Positions 6,552 through 15,583 of a DNA stretch of 32,800 nt are shown here, piece by piece; position 1 is the first letter of the stretch; every line of letters begins with the position of its first letter. The stretch lies in the NCBI RefSeq assembly GCF_026013475.1, contig NZ_JAPDPH010000066.1, positions 1 through 32,800 on the forward strand. Reading direction: 5' to 3'. The DNA is from Micromonospora yasonensis. Lineage in GTDB: Bacteria; Actinomycetota; Actinomycetes; Mycobacteriales; Micromonosporaceae. Position numbers and translations under genes: made by a program. A model generated the notes under the pieces. The model was not told the origin of the DNA and made no database searches. It was given only the letters and a program-made list of their open reading frames with translations.

Positions 6552-7151
6552 TCAGCGGTCCGCCGGTGACCCCACTCCGGGCGCGTGCCGTTCGGCCCAC
6601 TCCGCGCGGGTCAGCGCGTACTCCACCTCGCCGTGCTCGGATCCCTCGATCGCCTCCGGCCAGTCCTGGTGGAACGTCCGCACATACGACAGGCCGGCCT
6701 TGGCCATCACCCGGCGGGAGCCGGCGTTGACCGCCATGGTGGTGGCCATGACCCGGTCCACGCCGAGTTCGGTGAAGCCCTTGTGGACCAGCGCCCGGGA
6801 CCCCTCGGTGGCGTACCCGGCGCCCCAGGCGAACCGGCGCAGCCGGTAGCCCAGCTCCACCTCGCGGGGGTCGCCGTCCCGGACCGGCCGGAACTCGAAC
6901 CAGCCGAGGAAGACGCCGTCGGACCGCCGTTCCGCCGCCCACCAGCCCAGCCCCGGCGGTCGCCGGTACGCGGCCAGCATCCGCGGCAGCACGCGGTCGC
7001 GGATCTCCTCGGCCGGAGTCGGCCGGCCGCCGGTGAGGTGGCGCATCACCTCCGGGTCGGCGTCGAGGTCGGCCAGAAGCGGGGCGTCGGCCGGGGTGAA
7101 CTCGCGCAGCACCAGCCGGTCGATGGCCAGGAAGGTCGACACGTCGGACAT
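6552..7151 (-). CDS. GNAT-family N-acetyltransferase (RimJ/RimL type)
   Basis: A 199-residue acetyltransferase that moves an acetyl group from acetyl-CoA to an unknown amine or protein N-terminus. Features seen: RLVLREFTPADAPLLADLDADPEVMRHLTGG at the N-terminus; the core strands WAAERRSDGVFLGWFEFRPV and EVELGYRLRRFAWGAGYATEGSRALV, with the CoA pyrophosphate loop RRFAWGAGYA; and VDRVMATTMAVNAGSRRVMAKAGL, typical of RimJ/RimL-like enzymes. ATG 7151 has GGGTGGG directly upstream. A longer start at ATG 7211 (20 more residues, AGGA upstream) is possible and would leave only 40 bp to the divergent gene. It stands alone on its strand, so the substrate cannot be inferred from neighbours. Confidence 0.9.
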   Translation of the reverse strand: MSDVSTFLAIDRLVLREFTPADAPLLADLDADPEVMRHLTGGRPTPAEEIRDRVLPRMLAAYRRPPGLGWWAAERRSDGVFLGWFEFRPVRDGDPREVELGYRLRRFAWGAGYATEGSRALVHKGFTELGVDRVMATTMAVNAGSRRVMAKAGLSYVRTFHQDWPEAIEGSEHGEVEYALTRAEWAERHAPGVGSPADR

Positions 7152-7222
7152 CCCACCCGTGGGCGGCGCGGCGAGCAAGCGGATTCCGCGCACCGGCGCG
7201 GCGGCGGTCATCGTCGACGTCC

Positions 7223-7228
7223 TACACT
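7223..7228 (+). promoter_or_regulatory. Possible -10 box (TACACT) of the DUF2726-like gene
   Basis: TACACT lies 23 nt upstream of ATG 7252 in the divergent gap. The -35 region is poor (a GGTCAT-like sequence), and only a weak GACGG precedes the ATG. Confidence 0.35.
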
Positions 7229-7251
7229 CGGGCCGGTCTGGCGACCGACGG

Positions 7252-8133
7252 ATGGATCTGGCGAAGATGACGAGCACCGGCAGCGTGGCGACCTCCTGGC
7301 TGCGTCCGATCGCGGCCGGCGGCGCGCCGCCGTTCACCCGGTCGGGGCAGATCGTCCACCCGTCGCGCCGGCTCAGCGAGCTGGTCCAGGGCCGGCCGCC
7401 CGGCGTCACGGGCAACCAGTGGAGCACCGCCATCCGGGAGAGCTTCGACCAGGTGGTGTGTGCGGCCGACTCCGGCCGGCCGCGCTTCGCCGTCGAGTTC
7501 GCCCCGCCGGCGGCGCCCGGCTCTCCGGCCCGGCGCGCCGAGCGGATGACGAACACGGTCTGCGCCGCGGTCGGCCTGCCGGTGCTGCGGGTCGAGTCGC
7601 CCACGCTGCGCGGCGCGGACCACGCCCGCCGGCTCGTCGAGTACGTCATCGACGCCCGCGCCTACGCCGCCGGCATCGGCCCGGAGAGCGGGTACGCGGT
7701 CGGCTTCCGGGACATCGTCGGCCGGCTCCCGGACGGCCGCAGCGGGCCGGTCAACGACCTCGGGGCGCTGGCCCGGGCCGCGGCCGTCGAGGCGTACGTC
7801 GAGCGACGCCTCGCCGACCCGATCGTCCGTGGTCTGCACGTGTGCTGGACCGACGGCCCGGCCGAGGGATGGAGCTGGGTCGAGGTGCGGCCGGGCCGGT
7901 GCCTGGTCGAGCGGGTCCAGCTCTTCGCGCAGCGGCTCTCCTGCGGGGTGCCGCCGGGCCGGCTCGCCGAGGACCTGGCCGTGGTGGCCGTGGGGGAGCG
8001 GCTGCGCGACCGCGAGGGGGCCGAGCCGCCGCTGGTCGACCGGGACGAGCTGCGCGAGCAGATCCGGCGACTGGCCGCCCGGCGGGACGAGTTCGACGGC
8101 GGCTTCGCCTTCGACCACCTCTGCGCCGACTGA
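7252..8133 (+). CDS. DUF2726-like protein, possible nuclease-fold core
   Basis: A 293-residue protein without signal peptide or membrane segment. Residues about 65-118 (SFDQVVCAADSGRPRFAVEFAPP, then RRAERMTNTVCAAVGLPVLRVESPTL) resemble the DUF2726 pattern, a restriction-endonuclease-like core in which the acid of a VEF/IEL strand and a later R/K-led helix lie near the presumed active site. The remaining 170 residues (GPESGYAVGFRDIVGRLPDG and the Arg-rich C-terminus) are not recognised. ATG 7252 is chosen because the -10-like TACACT lies upstream; ATG 7267 is an alternative. The stop is followed directly by a coding-like relic (8140-8260). The gene could be a nucleic-acid enzyme or a degenerate one: only E82 of the expected acidic pair is obvious. 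Confidence 0.7.
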   Translation: MDLAKMTSTGSVATSWLRPIAAGGAPPFTRSGQIVHPSRRLSELVQGRPPGVTGNQWSTAIRESFDQVVCAADSGRPRFAVEFAPPAAPGSPARRAERMTNTVCAAVGLPVLRVESPTLRGADHARRLVEYVIDARAYAAGIGPESGYAVGFRDIVGRLPDGRSGPVNDLGALARAAAVEAYVERRLADPIVRGLHVCWTDGPAEGWSWVEVRPGRCLVERVQLFAQRLSCGVPPGRLAEDLAVVAVGERLRDREGAEPPLVDRDELREQIRRLAARRDEFDGGFAFDHLCAD

Positions 8134-8139
8134 TCCGGC

Positions 8140-8260
8140 CCGACTCGGGACCCGCGCACAGTGCGCGGTCTGGGCCGGGGACGGCTCGCATCGCATCCCG
8201 ATGATGGAGCGGGCCAACCAGACGCCCGCCTTCGACGTGGTGCGGATCCGGGTCAACTGA
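8140..8260 (+). pseudogene. 3'-terminal relic of an unidentified gene
   Basis: About 39 codons ending in TGA read as normal high-GC3 coding sequence: AQCAVWAGDGSHRIPMMER, then ANQTPAFDVVRIRVN. No start codon or upstream part of the gene fits in frame, because the region before it is the end of the DUF2726-like gene in another frame. It looks like the surviving C-terminus of a deleted gene. The parent family was not recognised. The gap 8134-8479 otherwise holds only the hairpin at 8319-8374 and a short AT-richer patch near 8391-8410. Confidence 0.4.
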
Positions 8261-8318
8261 GGTAGGGGACGGTCAGGGCCGTCCGAGGTATGCCAGGCGG
8301 TTTCCGGCCGTCTGCCTT

Positions 8319-8374
8319 CCGGCATCCGGTGCCGCCCGGGTCTGATCGGGTTCCCGGCCGGCACCCGATGCCGG
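8319..8374. terminator. Large hairpin between convergent transcription units
   Basis: CCGGCATCCGGTGCCG (8319-8334) pairs at 15 of 16 positions with CGGCACCCGATGCCGG (8359-8374). The 24-nt loop can itself fold around CCCGGG. It lies between the rightward DUF2726-like gene and the leftward lsr2 gene and probably stops transcription in both directions. A smaller stem, TGAGCC-N6-GGCTCA (8465-8482), overlaps the lsr2 stop codon. Confidence 0.5.
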
Positions 8375-8479
8375 CGGGCCTCTCGTGGCTGAAAATTGTG
8401 AACACCGGGAAAAGCCGACCGGGGCCGCGCCGATTTCTCAGCGTGACCCCGGGATGCCCAAGGGTGAGCCGAGGAGGGC

Positions 8480-8827
8480 TCAGCGGTTCTTGTAGGCCTC
8501 CACCACCGACACTGGGATGCGGCCCCGCTCGGAAATCTCGTACCCGTTCTTGGCGGCCCATTCCCGGATGGCGCGGTTCTGCTCGCGGTCTATTCCCGAG
8601 GTGGCCGGGCCGGTCGTCCGGCGCGTGGCGCGCCCGCTCTCCACCGCACCGCGCCCCATCCGCCTGCCAGCGCTGATGTAGGGGTCCAGGGCCTTGCGCA
8701 GAACGCCCGCGTTTTCGTCGGAGACGTCGATCGTGTATGCCACGCCGTCCAGGCTGAACTCGACGGTCCGGTCGGCCTTTCCGCCGTCCAGGTCGTCGGT
8801 CAGAACGGTGATTACTTTCCTTGCCAT
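8480..8827 (-). CDS. lsr2: Lsr2-family nucleoid-associated protein
   Basis: A 115-residue protein of the Lsr2 family, the actinobacterial H-NS analogue that binds AT-rich DNA in the minor groove and silences foreign genes. The N-terminal dimerisation domain is ARKVITVLTDDLDGGKADRT with VEFSLDGVAYTIDVS (1-60). A basic linker (RRMGRG, SGRATRRTT) follows, then the DNA-binding domain REQNRAIREWAAKNGYEIS with the AT-hook-like R101-G102-R103 in ERGRIPVSVVEAYKNR. ATG 8827 is preferred over ATG 8833 because GGGAG stands 8 nt from it but only 2 nt from the other. It is divergent from lon across a 233-bp gap that is clearly less GC-rich than the rest of the window, a plausible site of autoregulation. 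Confidence 0.96.
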   Translation of the reverse strand: MARKVITVLTDDLDGGKADRTVEFSLDGVAYTIDVSDENAGVLRKALDPYISAGRRMGRGAVESGRATRRTTGPATSGIDREQNRAIREWAAKNGYEISERGRIPVSVVEAYKNR

Positions 8828-9017
8828 CGCCATTGCTCCCTGTGTCGGGCGGGGTGTGGCTAAGAGTTTGACGTACGGCATGGCAAATTCGCAACAATAC
8901 CGCTCGTTTTCGGTGAGTCGCCTAATCGGGCTGACGGAATGGTGCGTCCGCGAAGGCCGAGAGGCCGAGCGGAGAGTGGTGTGGGTCACAGCCCGGAACA
9001 AGGGGAACCCTTTGTTA
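8828..9017. promoter_or_regulatory. AT-richer control region between lsr2 and lon
   Basis: This stretch contains the lowest-GC patches of the first third of the window, for example the bases around 8880-8925. On the minus strand TATTGT (near 8898-8903) or TACGTC (near 8873-8878) could be an lsr2 -10 box, but no -35 is convincing. No gene was seen in it. Confidence 0.35.
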
Positions 9018-9038
9018 CTTGAGTCTGACACGCTCAAC
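9018..9038 (+). promoter_or_regulatory. HAIR element (HspR operator) upstream of lon
   Basis: CTTGAGT (9018-9024), 7 nt, then GCTCAAC (9032-9038) matches the HspR-associated inverted repeat CTTGAGT-N7-ACTCAAG at 12 of 14 positions. It ends 22 bp before the lon ATG and overlaps a -35-like TTGAGT. In Streptomyces lon is repressed by HspR through such elements, so heat-inducible control is expected here. HspR itself is not in the window. Confidence 0.8.
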
Positions 9039-9060
9039 TCCACGTGATAGCAGGTGTTCG

Positions 9061-11397
<2,337 letters not shown>

Positions 11398-11409
11398 GGT
11401 GCACGGAAC

Positions 11410-11446
11410 GGCCCCTTCTCCACGCATTCGGCGTGGAGAAGGGGCC
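11410..11446. terminator. Strong bidirectional terminator between lon and the helicase gene
   Basis: GGCCCCTTCTCCACGC (11410-11425) and GCGTGGAGAAGGGGCC (11431-11446) form a perfect 16-bp stem with a 5-nt loop (ATTCG). It begins 12 bp after the lon stop and ends 5 bp before the end of the convergent helicase gene. Confidence 0.88.
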
Positions 11447-11451
11447 CCTCC

Positions 11452-13200
11452 TTACCGGCGGTCGCGGCGGTCGTGGGTGTCGAAGCGGCGTTCACCGCCG
11501 GCGTCGCCGTCCCGGTCCCGGCGGACGGTCGCCTTGCGGCCCTTGATGGTGCTGCCGCGCAGCCCGCGGATCACCTCGTCGGCGAGCGCGTACGGGACCT
11601 CCACCAGAGAGAACCGGTCGGCGATCTCGATCGAGCCGATGTCCCGGCCGCTGACCCGGGTCTCCCCGGTGATCGCCCCGACCAGGTCCTGCGGCCGGAC
11701 CCCGGCGCGCCGGCCCAGCCCGACGAACACCTGGGTCGTGCCGCCGGGGCGGGGGCGAGCACCGCCGCGCCGCTCGTACCCCGCCGGCCGGGGCTCGCGG
11801 GGCGGACGGACCGCGACCTGCGGGATCTCCTCCTCGTCTGCGGCGCCGGGGAGGGTCGCCTCGTGGGCCAGCTTCACCGCGGCGAGCGCGACCTCCATCA
11901 GGTCGAACTCGTCCGACAGCGACTCCACGATCACCCGGAACGGCTCCAGGTCGTCCTCCAGCAGCGACTCCCGCAGCGCCGCCTGGGTCAGCTCCAGCCG
12001 CCGGGTACGCAGGTCCGCCACCGTGGGGATCTTGTCGATGGTGATCCGCTGGCCGGTGACCCGCTCGATGGTCTTGAGCATCCGGTGCTCGCGCGGCTCG
12101 GCGAGGGTGATCGCCACGCCCTCCCGGCCGGCCCGGCCTACCCGGCCGATCCGGTGCACGTACGACTCCGGCGCCGACGGGACGTCGTAGTTGACCACGT
12201 GGGTGAGCTGCTCGACGTCCAGCCCGCGCGCCGCCACGTCGGTGGCCACCAGCAGGTCCGCGGTGCCCGCCCGGAGTCGGCCCATCACCCGGTCGCGCTG
12301 CTCCTGGCTCATCCCGCCGTGCAGCGCCTCCGCCCGGTAGCCCCGGCCGTTCATCGTCTCGGTGAGCCGGTCCACCTCCTCGCGGCTGCGGCAGAAGACG
12401 ATCGCCGCGGTGGGCGACTCGACGTCCAGCACCCGGCCCAGCGCCGCCGGCTTGTGCGCCCGCGCCACGATGTACGCGCTCTGCCGCACCCGGGGCGCCT
12501 CGCCGGCCACCGGTCGCTCGCGCTCGATCTGGATGCGTACCGGGTCGGTCAGGTGCTGCCGGGCCAGCCCGTCGATCCGCGCCGGCATGGTGGCCGAGAA
12601 GAGCACCGTCTGCCGCTCGGCCGGCGCGTGCTCCAGGATCGCCTCGATGTCCTCGGCGAAGCCCATGTCGAGCATCTCGTCCGCCTCGTCCAGCACCACC
12701 GTGGCCACCGAGCCCAGCCGCAGGGTGCCCCGGGCGATGTGGTCCAGCGCCCGGCCCGGCGTCGCCACCACCACGTCCACGCCCAGGTCGAGGGCGCGCA
12801 GCTGGCGGCCGATCGGCTGGCCGCCATAGATCGGCAGCACCCGGGTGCCCAGGTCCTTGCCGTACCGGTGGAACGCCTCGGAGACCTGCACGGCCAGCTC
12901 CCGGGTGGGCACCAGCACCAGCGACACCGGGTCACCCCCGGTCCGTTCGTCGGGCATCCGCTGCAGCAGCGGCAGGGCGAACGCGGCCGTCTTGCCGGTG
13001 CCCGTCGCCGCCTGACCGAGCAGGTCCCGACCGGCCAGCAGCGGCGGGATCGCCTCGCGCTGGATCGGGGTCGGCTCCTCGTAGCCGAGCGCGGCGAGCG
13101 CGCCCAGCAGCTCGGCGCGCAGCCCGAGATCGGCGAAGGCCGGCGGCTCGTCGGCGTCGATGGGGGTGGTGGGGTCGCTCGGCGTTGGTGCGGAACTCAT
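11452..13200 (-). CDS. DEAD-box ATP-dependent RNA helicase with DbpA-type RNA-binding domain
   Basis: A 582-residue RNA helicase of the DeaD/CsdA group, which unwinds structured RNA, often in ribosome assembly or cold adaptation. Motifs in order: Q motif (FADLGL to PTPIQ, 22-47), motif I AATGTGKT (64-71), Ia PTRELA (98-103), Ib TPGR, motif II DEAD (171-174), motif III SAT, motif IV IVFCRSREEVDRL, motif V ATDVAARGLD, motif VI HRIGRVGRAGREG. The C-terminal part has an RGG/Arg-Pro-rich linker (PPREPRPAGYERRGGARPRPGG), a DbpA-like RNA-binding fold (TQVFVGLGRRAGVRPQDLVGAI to SLVEVPYALADEVI) and a basic tail. ATG 13200 is preceded by AAAGG. It is single and convergent with lon. The order deaD or csdA is not assigned because several paralogues exist in actinomycetes. 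Confidence 0.96.
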   Translation of the reverse strand: MSSAPTPSDPTTPIDADEPPAFADLGLRAELLGALAALGYEEPTPIQREAIPPLLAGRDLLGQAATGTGKTAAFALPLLQRMPDERTGGDPVSLVLVPTRELAVQVSEAFHRYGKDLGTRVLPIYGGQPIGRQLRALDLGVDVVVATPGRALDHIARGTLRLGSVATVVLDEADEMLDMGFAEDIEAILEHAPAERQTVLFSATMPARIDGLARQHLTDPVRIQIERERPVAGEAPRVRQSAYIVARAHKPAALGRVLDVESPTAAIVFCRSREEVDRLTETMNGRGYRAEALHGGMSQEQRDRVMGRLRAGTADLLVATDVAARGLDVEQLTHVVNYDVPSAPESYVHRIGRVGRAGREGVAITLAEPREHRMLKTIERVTGQRITIDKIPTVADLRTRRLELTQAALRESLLEDDLEPFRVIVESLSDEFDLMEVALAAVKLAHEATLPGAADEEEIPQVAVRPPREPRPAGYERRGGARPRPGGTTQVFVGLGRRAGVRPQDLVGAITGETRVSGRDIGSIEIADRFSLVEVPYALADEVIRGLRGSTIKGRKATVRRDRDGDAGGERRFDTHDRRDRR

Positions 13201-13336
13201 GGGACAAGCCTTTCATCACCGCCCGCGGCCCGGTGCGGCGACCGGCGCAACCGTCGGCCCCGCCACGTTCCGTCCCGGCATCGCGGTGCCGCTCCCGTCT
13301 CCTGCCGGTGTCGTACCCCGATGACAGATTCGGTGG

Positions 13337-13384
13337 ATGATCAAGGCACTCGTCCTCGCCGGCGGCGGGGTCGCCGGCATCGCC
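13337..13384 (+). pseudogene. 5' relic of a patatin-like phospholipase gene
   Basis: From ATG 13337 the frame reads MIKALVLAGGGVAGIA, which is the N-terminus of patatin-like phospholipases, including the GGGxxG oxyanion-hole motif. After 16 codons the similarity stops: RAPAGWHEVGRR is not family-like and the sequence enters the terminator hairpins of the neighbouring gene. The nucleophile GxSxG motif and all the rest are absent. GGTGG precedes the ATG, so a former start site with its upstream region seems to survive after deletion of the gene body. Seen directly: the motif and its abrupt end. The deletion is inferred. Confidence 0.5.
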
Positions 13385-13411
13385 CGGGCACCGGCCGGCT
13401 GGCACGAGGTC

Positions 13412-13462
13412 GGGCGGAGAGCCGCAGGCTCCCCGCCCGGGCGGCCGGCGTGGGCCGCCCGG
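13412..13462 (-). terminator. Two overlapping hairpins after the membrane protein gene
   Basis: CCGGGCGGCC (13437-13446) pairs perfectly with GGCCGCCCGG (13453-13462). The next stem, GGGCGGAGAGCC (13412-13423) with GGCTCCCCGCCC (13427-13438), has one mismatch and shares two bases with the first. They start 11 bp past the stop codon of the leftward membrane protein gene. Confidence 0.6.
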
Positions 13463-13473
13463 CCACCCGCGCG

Positions 13474-14307
13474 TCAGCCGGCGAGGAGGGCCAGCCCGAC
13501 GCTGATCCCCACCGCGACGTCCAGTACCCCGCACCACTCCCCGTAGCCCCGGGGCACCACCCGACCGGTGCGATGGTGTGCCAGGTCCCAGGCGGCGTGC
13601 CCCAGCCAGCCGGCGGCCACCAACCAGCCGGCGAGGCCATCCGCCCCCGCGAGGGCGGCCAGCGCCAGCCCGGCCCAGCCGGCCAGCCCGGCGAGCTGCA
13701 CCGCCAGGGCCCGTCGGTCCCGCCACTGCCGCCGCCACGTGCCGATGAGCAGGTAGCCGGCCGGCAGTACCAGCAGGGTCCACGGGGAGAGCACGGTGGG
13801 CGCGAGCCAGAGGTCGACCGTCATCAGCAGCGCCAGCGCGGTGGGCCACCGGCGCGCCGCCGCCACGACGACCGGGTGCCGGGCGGGTGGGACGGGCTGC
13901 TCGTGCCGGTGCCGCAGCGCCACCAGCACCATCGCCGGCACCATCAGCAGGTGGCCGCCGAGCAGCAGCGCGTCGTCCCCGACCAGCCCGGCCCACCAGG
14001 GCGGCAGGAGCAGCAGGAACGGGACGTACATGGCAGCGACCATCTCGGCGGTGGCGGCCCACCCGTGGCCCCGGTGCCACATCCAGGCCGCCATGCCCAG
14101 CGACATGTCCGTCGCCAGCACCAGCGCACCCACGTCCGGTCGGGCGAGCACGCCGCCACCGCCCACCACCGCCGCGGCCACCCGCCACAGCGGTTCGAGC
14201 AGCACCATGCCCGCCACCATCGCCACGACCATCTCCGCGAGGTGTCGCGCCAGCCGGCGGCCGGCGCGGTCCGATCCCCTGGGTACGCGTACCGTCGTCT
14301 CCGTCAT
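13474..14307 (-). CDS. Multi-pass membrane protein of unknown function
   Basis: A 277-residue protein with about seven to eight hydrophobic segments, for example MVVAMVAGMVLLEPLW, MSLGMAAWMWHR, MVAAMYVPFLLLLPPWWAGL, LLLGGHLLMVPAMVLVALRH, ALALLMTVDLWLAPTVLSPW and WCGVLDVAVGISVGLALLAG. The first part is rich in Met, Trp and His (MAAWMWHRGHGW, GGHLLMVPAMV) in the membrane, which could suit metal or heme contact, but no known family was recognised. The second part has AAWDLAHHRTGRVVPRGYGEWCGVLDV, a pattern met in actinobacterial hypothetical proteins. It is divergent from the kinase/regulator pair 14441-16185 with a 133-bp gap, so it may be a target of that pair. ATG 14307 is the only start that fits; the open frame further upstream is non-coding. 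Confidence 0.8.
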   Translation of the reverse strand: MTETTVRVPRGSDRAGRRLARHLAEMVVAMVAGMVLLEPLWRVAAAVVGGGGVLARPDVGALVLATDMSLGMAAWMWHRGHGWAATAEMVAAMYVPFLLLLPPWWAGLVGDDALLLGGHLLMVPAMVLVALRHRHEQPVPPARHPVVVAAARRWPTALALLMTVDLWLAPTVLSPWTLLVLPAGYLLIGTWRRQWRDRRALAVQLAGLAGWAGLALAALAGADGLAGWLVAAGWLGHAAWDLAHHRTGRVVPRGYGEWCGVLDVAVGISVGLALLAG

Positions 14308-14426
14308 GCCTCGACCCTGCCGGGAGCGGCCGTCCGGCCGACAGGCGCGCGCGGCACGGGAAAACCGGGCGCGGCGCACGGTGCGACCGGGCGATCCGCC
14401 GGGGTGAACCGGTCGACCGCCGGCCA

Positions 14427-14432
14427 TAGGAT
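14427..14432 (+). promoter_or_regulatory. -10 box (TAGGAT) of a likely leaderless kinase transcript
   Basis: TAGGAT ends 8 nt before ATG 14441, so transcription would begin at or within 1-2 nt of the start codon. No Shine-Dalgarno sequence fits in between. The -35 is weak (GTGAAC near 14404-14409). Confidence 0.5.
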
Positions 14433-14440
14433 CAGCGGGC

Positions 14441-15583
14441 ATGACGGTCGAGGCGGCGGACCGCCGGCTGCGTGGGGCGCGCCGGCTCACCCTGGTGTCG
14501 CTGGCCACCAATCTGGGCGCCACCCTGCTGCTGCCGGGCGTCGGTCTGGCCCGGGAGCCGGACCCGGTCCGGCTGCTCCTCGGCGCGGTCGGGCTGCTGG
14601 CCTTCGTCGCCGCCCAGGCGGCGGTCGTCCACGCGGCGGTCACGCCCTGGCTCGCCGACGAGCGGCGCCGACGCGGGTACGCCGCCCTGACCGTGGCCGC
14701 CGTACTGAGCGTGCCGCTGGTCGGGCCGGTCGCCGCCGGCGCCTGGCCGACCTGGGCCTGGTTGGGCGCGTCGCTGATCGGGATCTTCCCGCTGCTGTTC
14801 CGGCCACCGGCCGCCCTGGTCGGGGCGGTCGCGGTGCTCGCCGTCGCGGTCGCGGTGGCCCGGTGGACGGGGCTGCCGGCCCGCGACACCGTGCTCATCA
14901 CCGGCGGCGTCGGCCTCGGGGTGGCCGCGATCAGTTGGGCGCAGGTCTGGTTCTGGGACCTGCTCGTCGAGGCCCGGCAGGGCCAGGCCGCCCGGGCCCG
15001 CCTGGCCGCCGCCGAGGAGCGGCTGCGCTTCGCCCGGGACGTGCACGACCTGCTCGGTCACGACCTCACCGTGATCGCGCTGAAGGCCGAACTGGCCGCC
15101 CGGCTCGCGCCGGTCGACGCTGCCCGGGCCGGCCGGGAGGCCGCCGAGGTGCAGCGGCTCGCCGGGTCCGCCCTGCAGCGGGTACGCGAGGCGGTGCACG
15201 GTTACCGGTCCGTCGACCTCGCCGAGCAGGCGGCCGCGGTCGGCGAGGTGCTGCGCTCCAGCGGGGTGCGCTGCACCGTGGTGCCACCCACCGGTGAGTT
15301 GCCCGCCACGGTCGCGGCCGACCTGGCCGCGGTGCTGCGTGAGGCGGGCACCAACGTGCTGCGGCACAGCCGGGCCGACTGGTGCCGGATCGAGATCACC
15401 CGGGAGGACGGCCTGGTGACCATGACCGTACGCAACGACGGCGCCCTCGACGGCGGCCCGGACCCGTACAGCGGCGGCCTGCGCGGGCTGGCCGACCGGC
15501 TCGCCCCCGCCGGCGGCAGCGTCCGCGCCCACGCCGAGGACGGGGTGTTCAGCCTGGTGGCCACCCTGCCGGTGCCGTCGTGA
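14441..15583 (+). CDS. DesK-type sensor histidine kinase with membrane sensor
   Basis: A 380-residue kinase. Residues about 15-170 hold five or six membrane helices (LTLVSLATNLGATLLLPGVGL, LLLGAVGLLAFVAAQAAVVHAAV, ALTVAAVLSVPLVGPVAAGAW, LVGAVAVLAVAVAVARW, DTVLITGGVGLGVAAISWAQV) with no extracytoplasmic domain. It therefore probably senses a membrane or membrane-protein signal, as DesK does. The HisKA_3 box FARDVHDLLGHDLTVIALK carries phospho-acceptor His202, and the HATPase domain has N305 in REAGTNVLRHS and the G2 box GGLRGLADRLAPAGG. The start is supported by a -10 box only 8 nt upstream. Its stop overlaps the GTG of the response regulator. The divergent membrane protein gene (13474-14307) is a candidate target or partner. 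Confidence 0.94.
   Translation: MTVEAADRRLRGARRLTLVSLATNLGATLLLPGVGLAREPDPVRLLLGAVGLLAFVAAQAAVVHAAVTPWLADERRRRGYAALTVAAVLSVPLVGPVAAGAWPTWAWLGASLIGIFPLLFRPPAALVGAVAVLAVAVAVARWTGLPARDTVLITGGVGLGVAAISWAQVWFWDLLVEARQGQAARARLAAAEERLRFARDVHDLLGHDLTVIALKAELAARLAPVDAARAGREAAEVQRLAGSALQRVREAVHGYRSVDLAEQAAAVGEVLRSSGVRCTVVPPTGELPATVAADLAAVLREAGTNVLRHSRADWCRIEITREDGLVTMTVRNDGALDGGPDPYSGGLRGLADRLAPAGGSVRAHAEDGVFSLVATLPVPS

Noticed and set aside
11473..15297. 1274-codon open frame on the plus strand over the helicase and membrane protein genes
   Set aside because: It runs antisense to two recognised genes and through their terminators and gaps; the composition is shadow-like.
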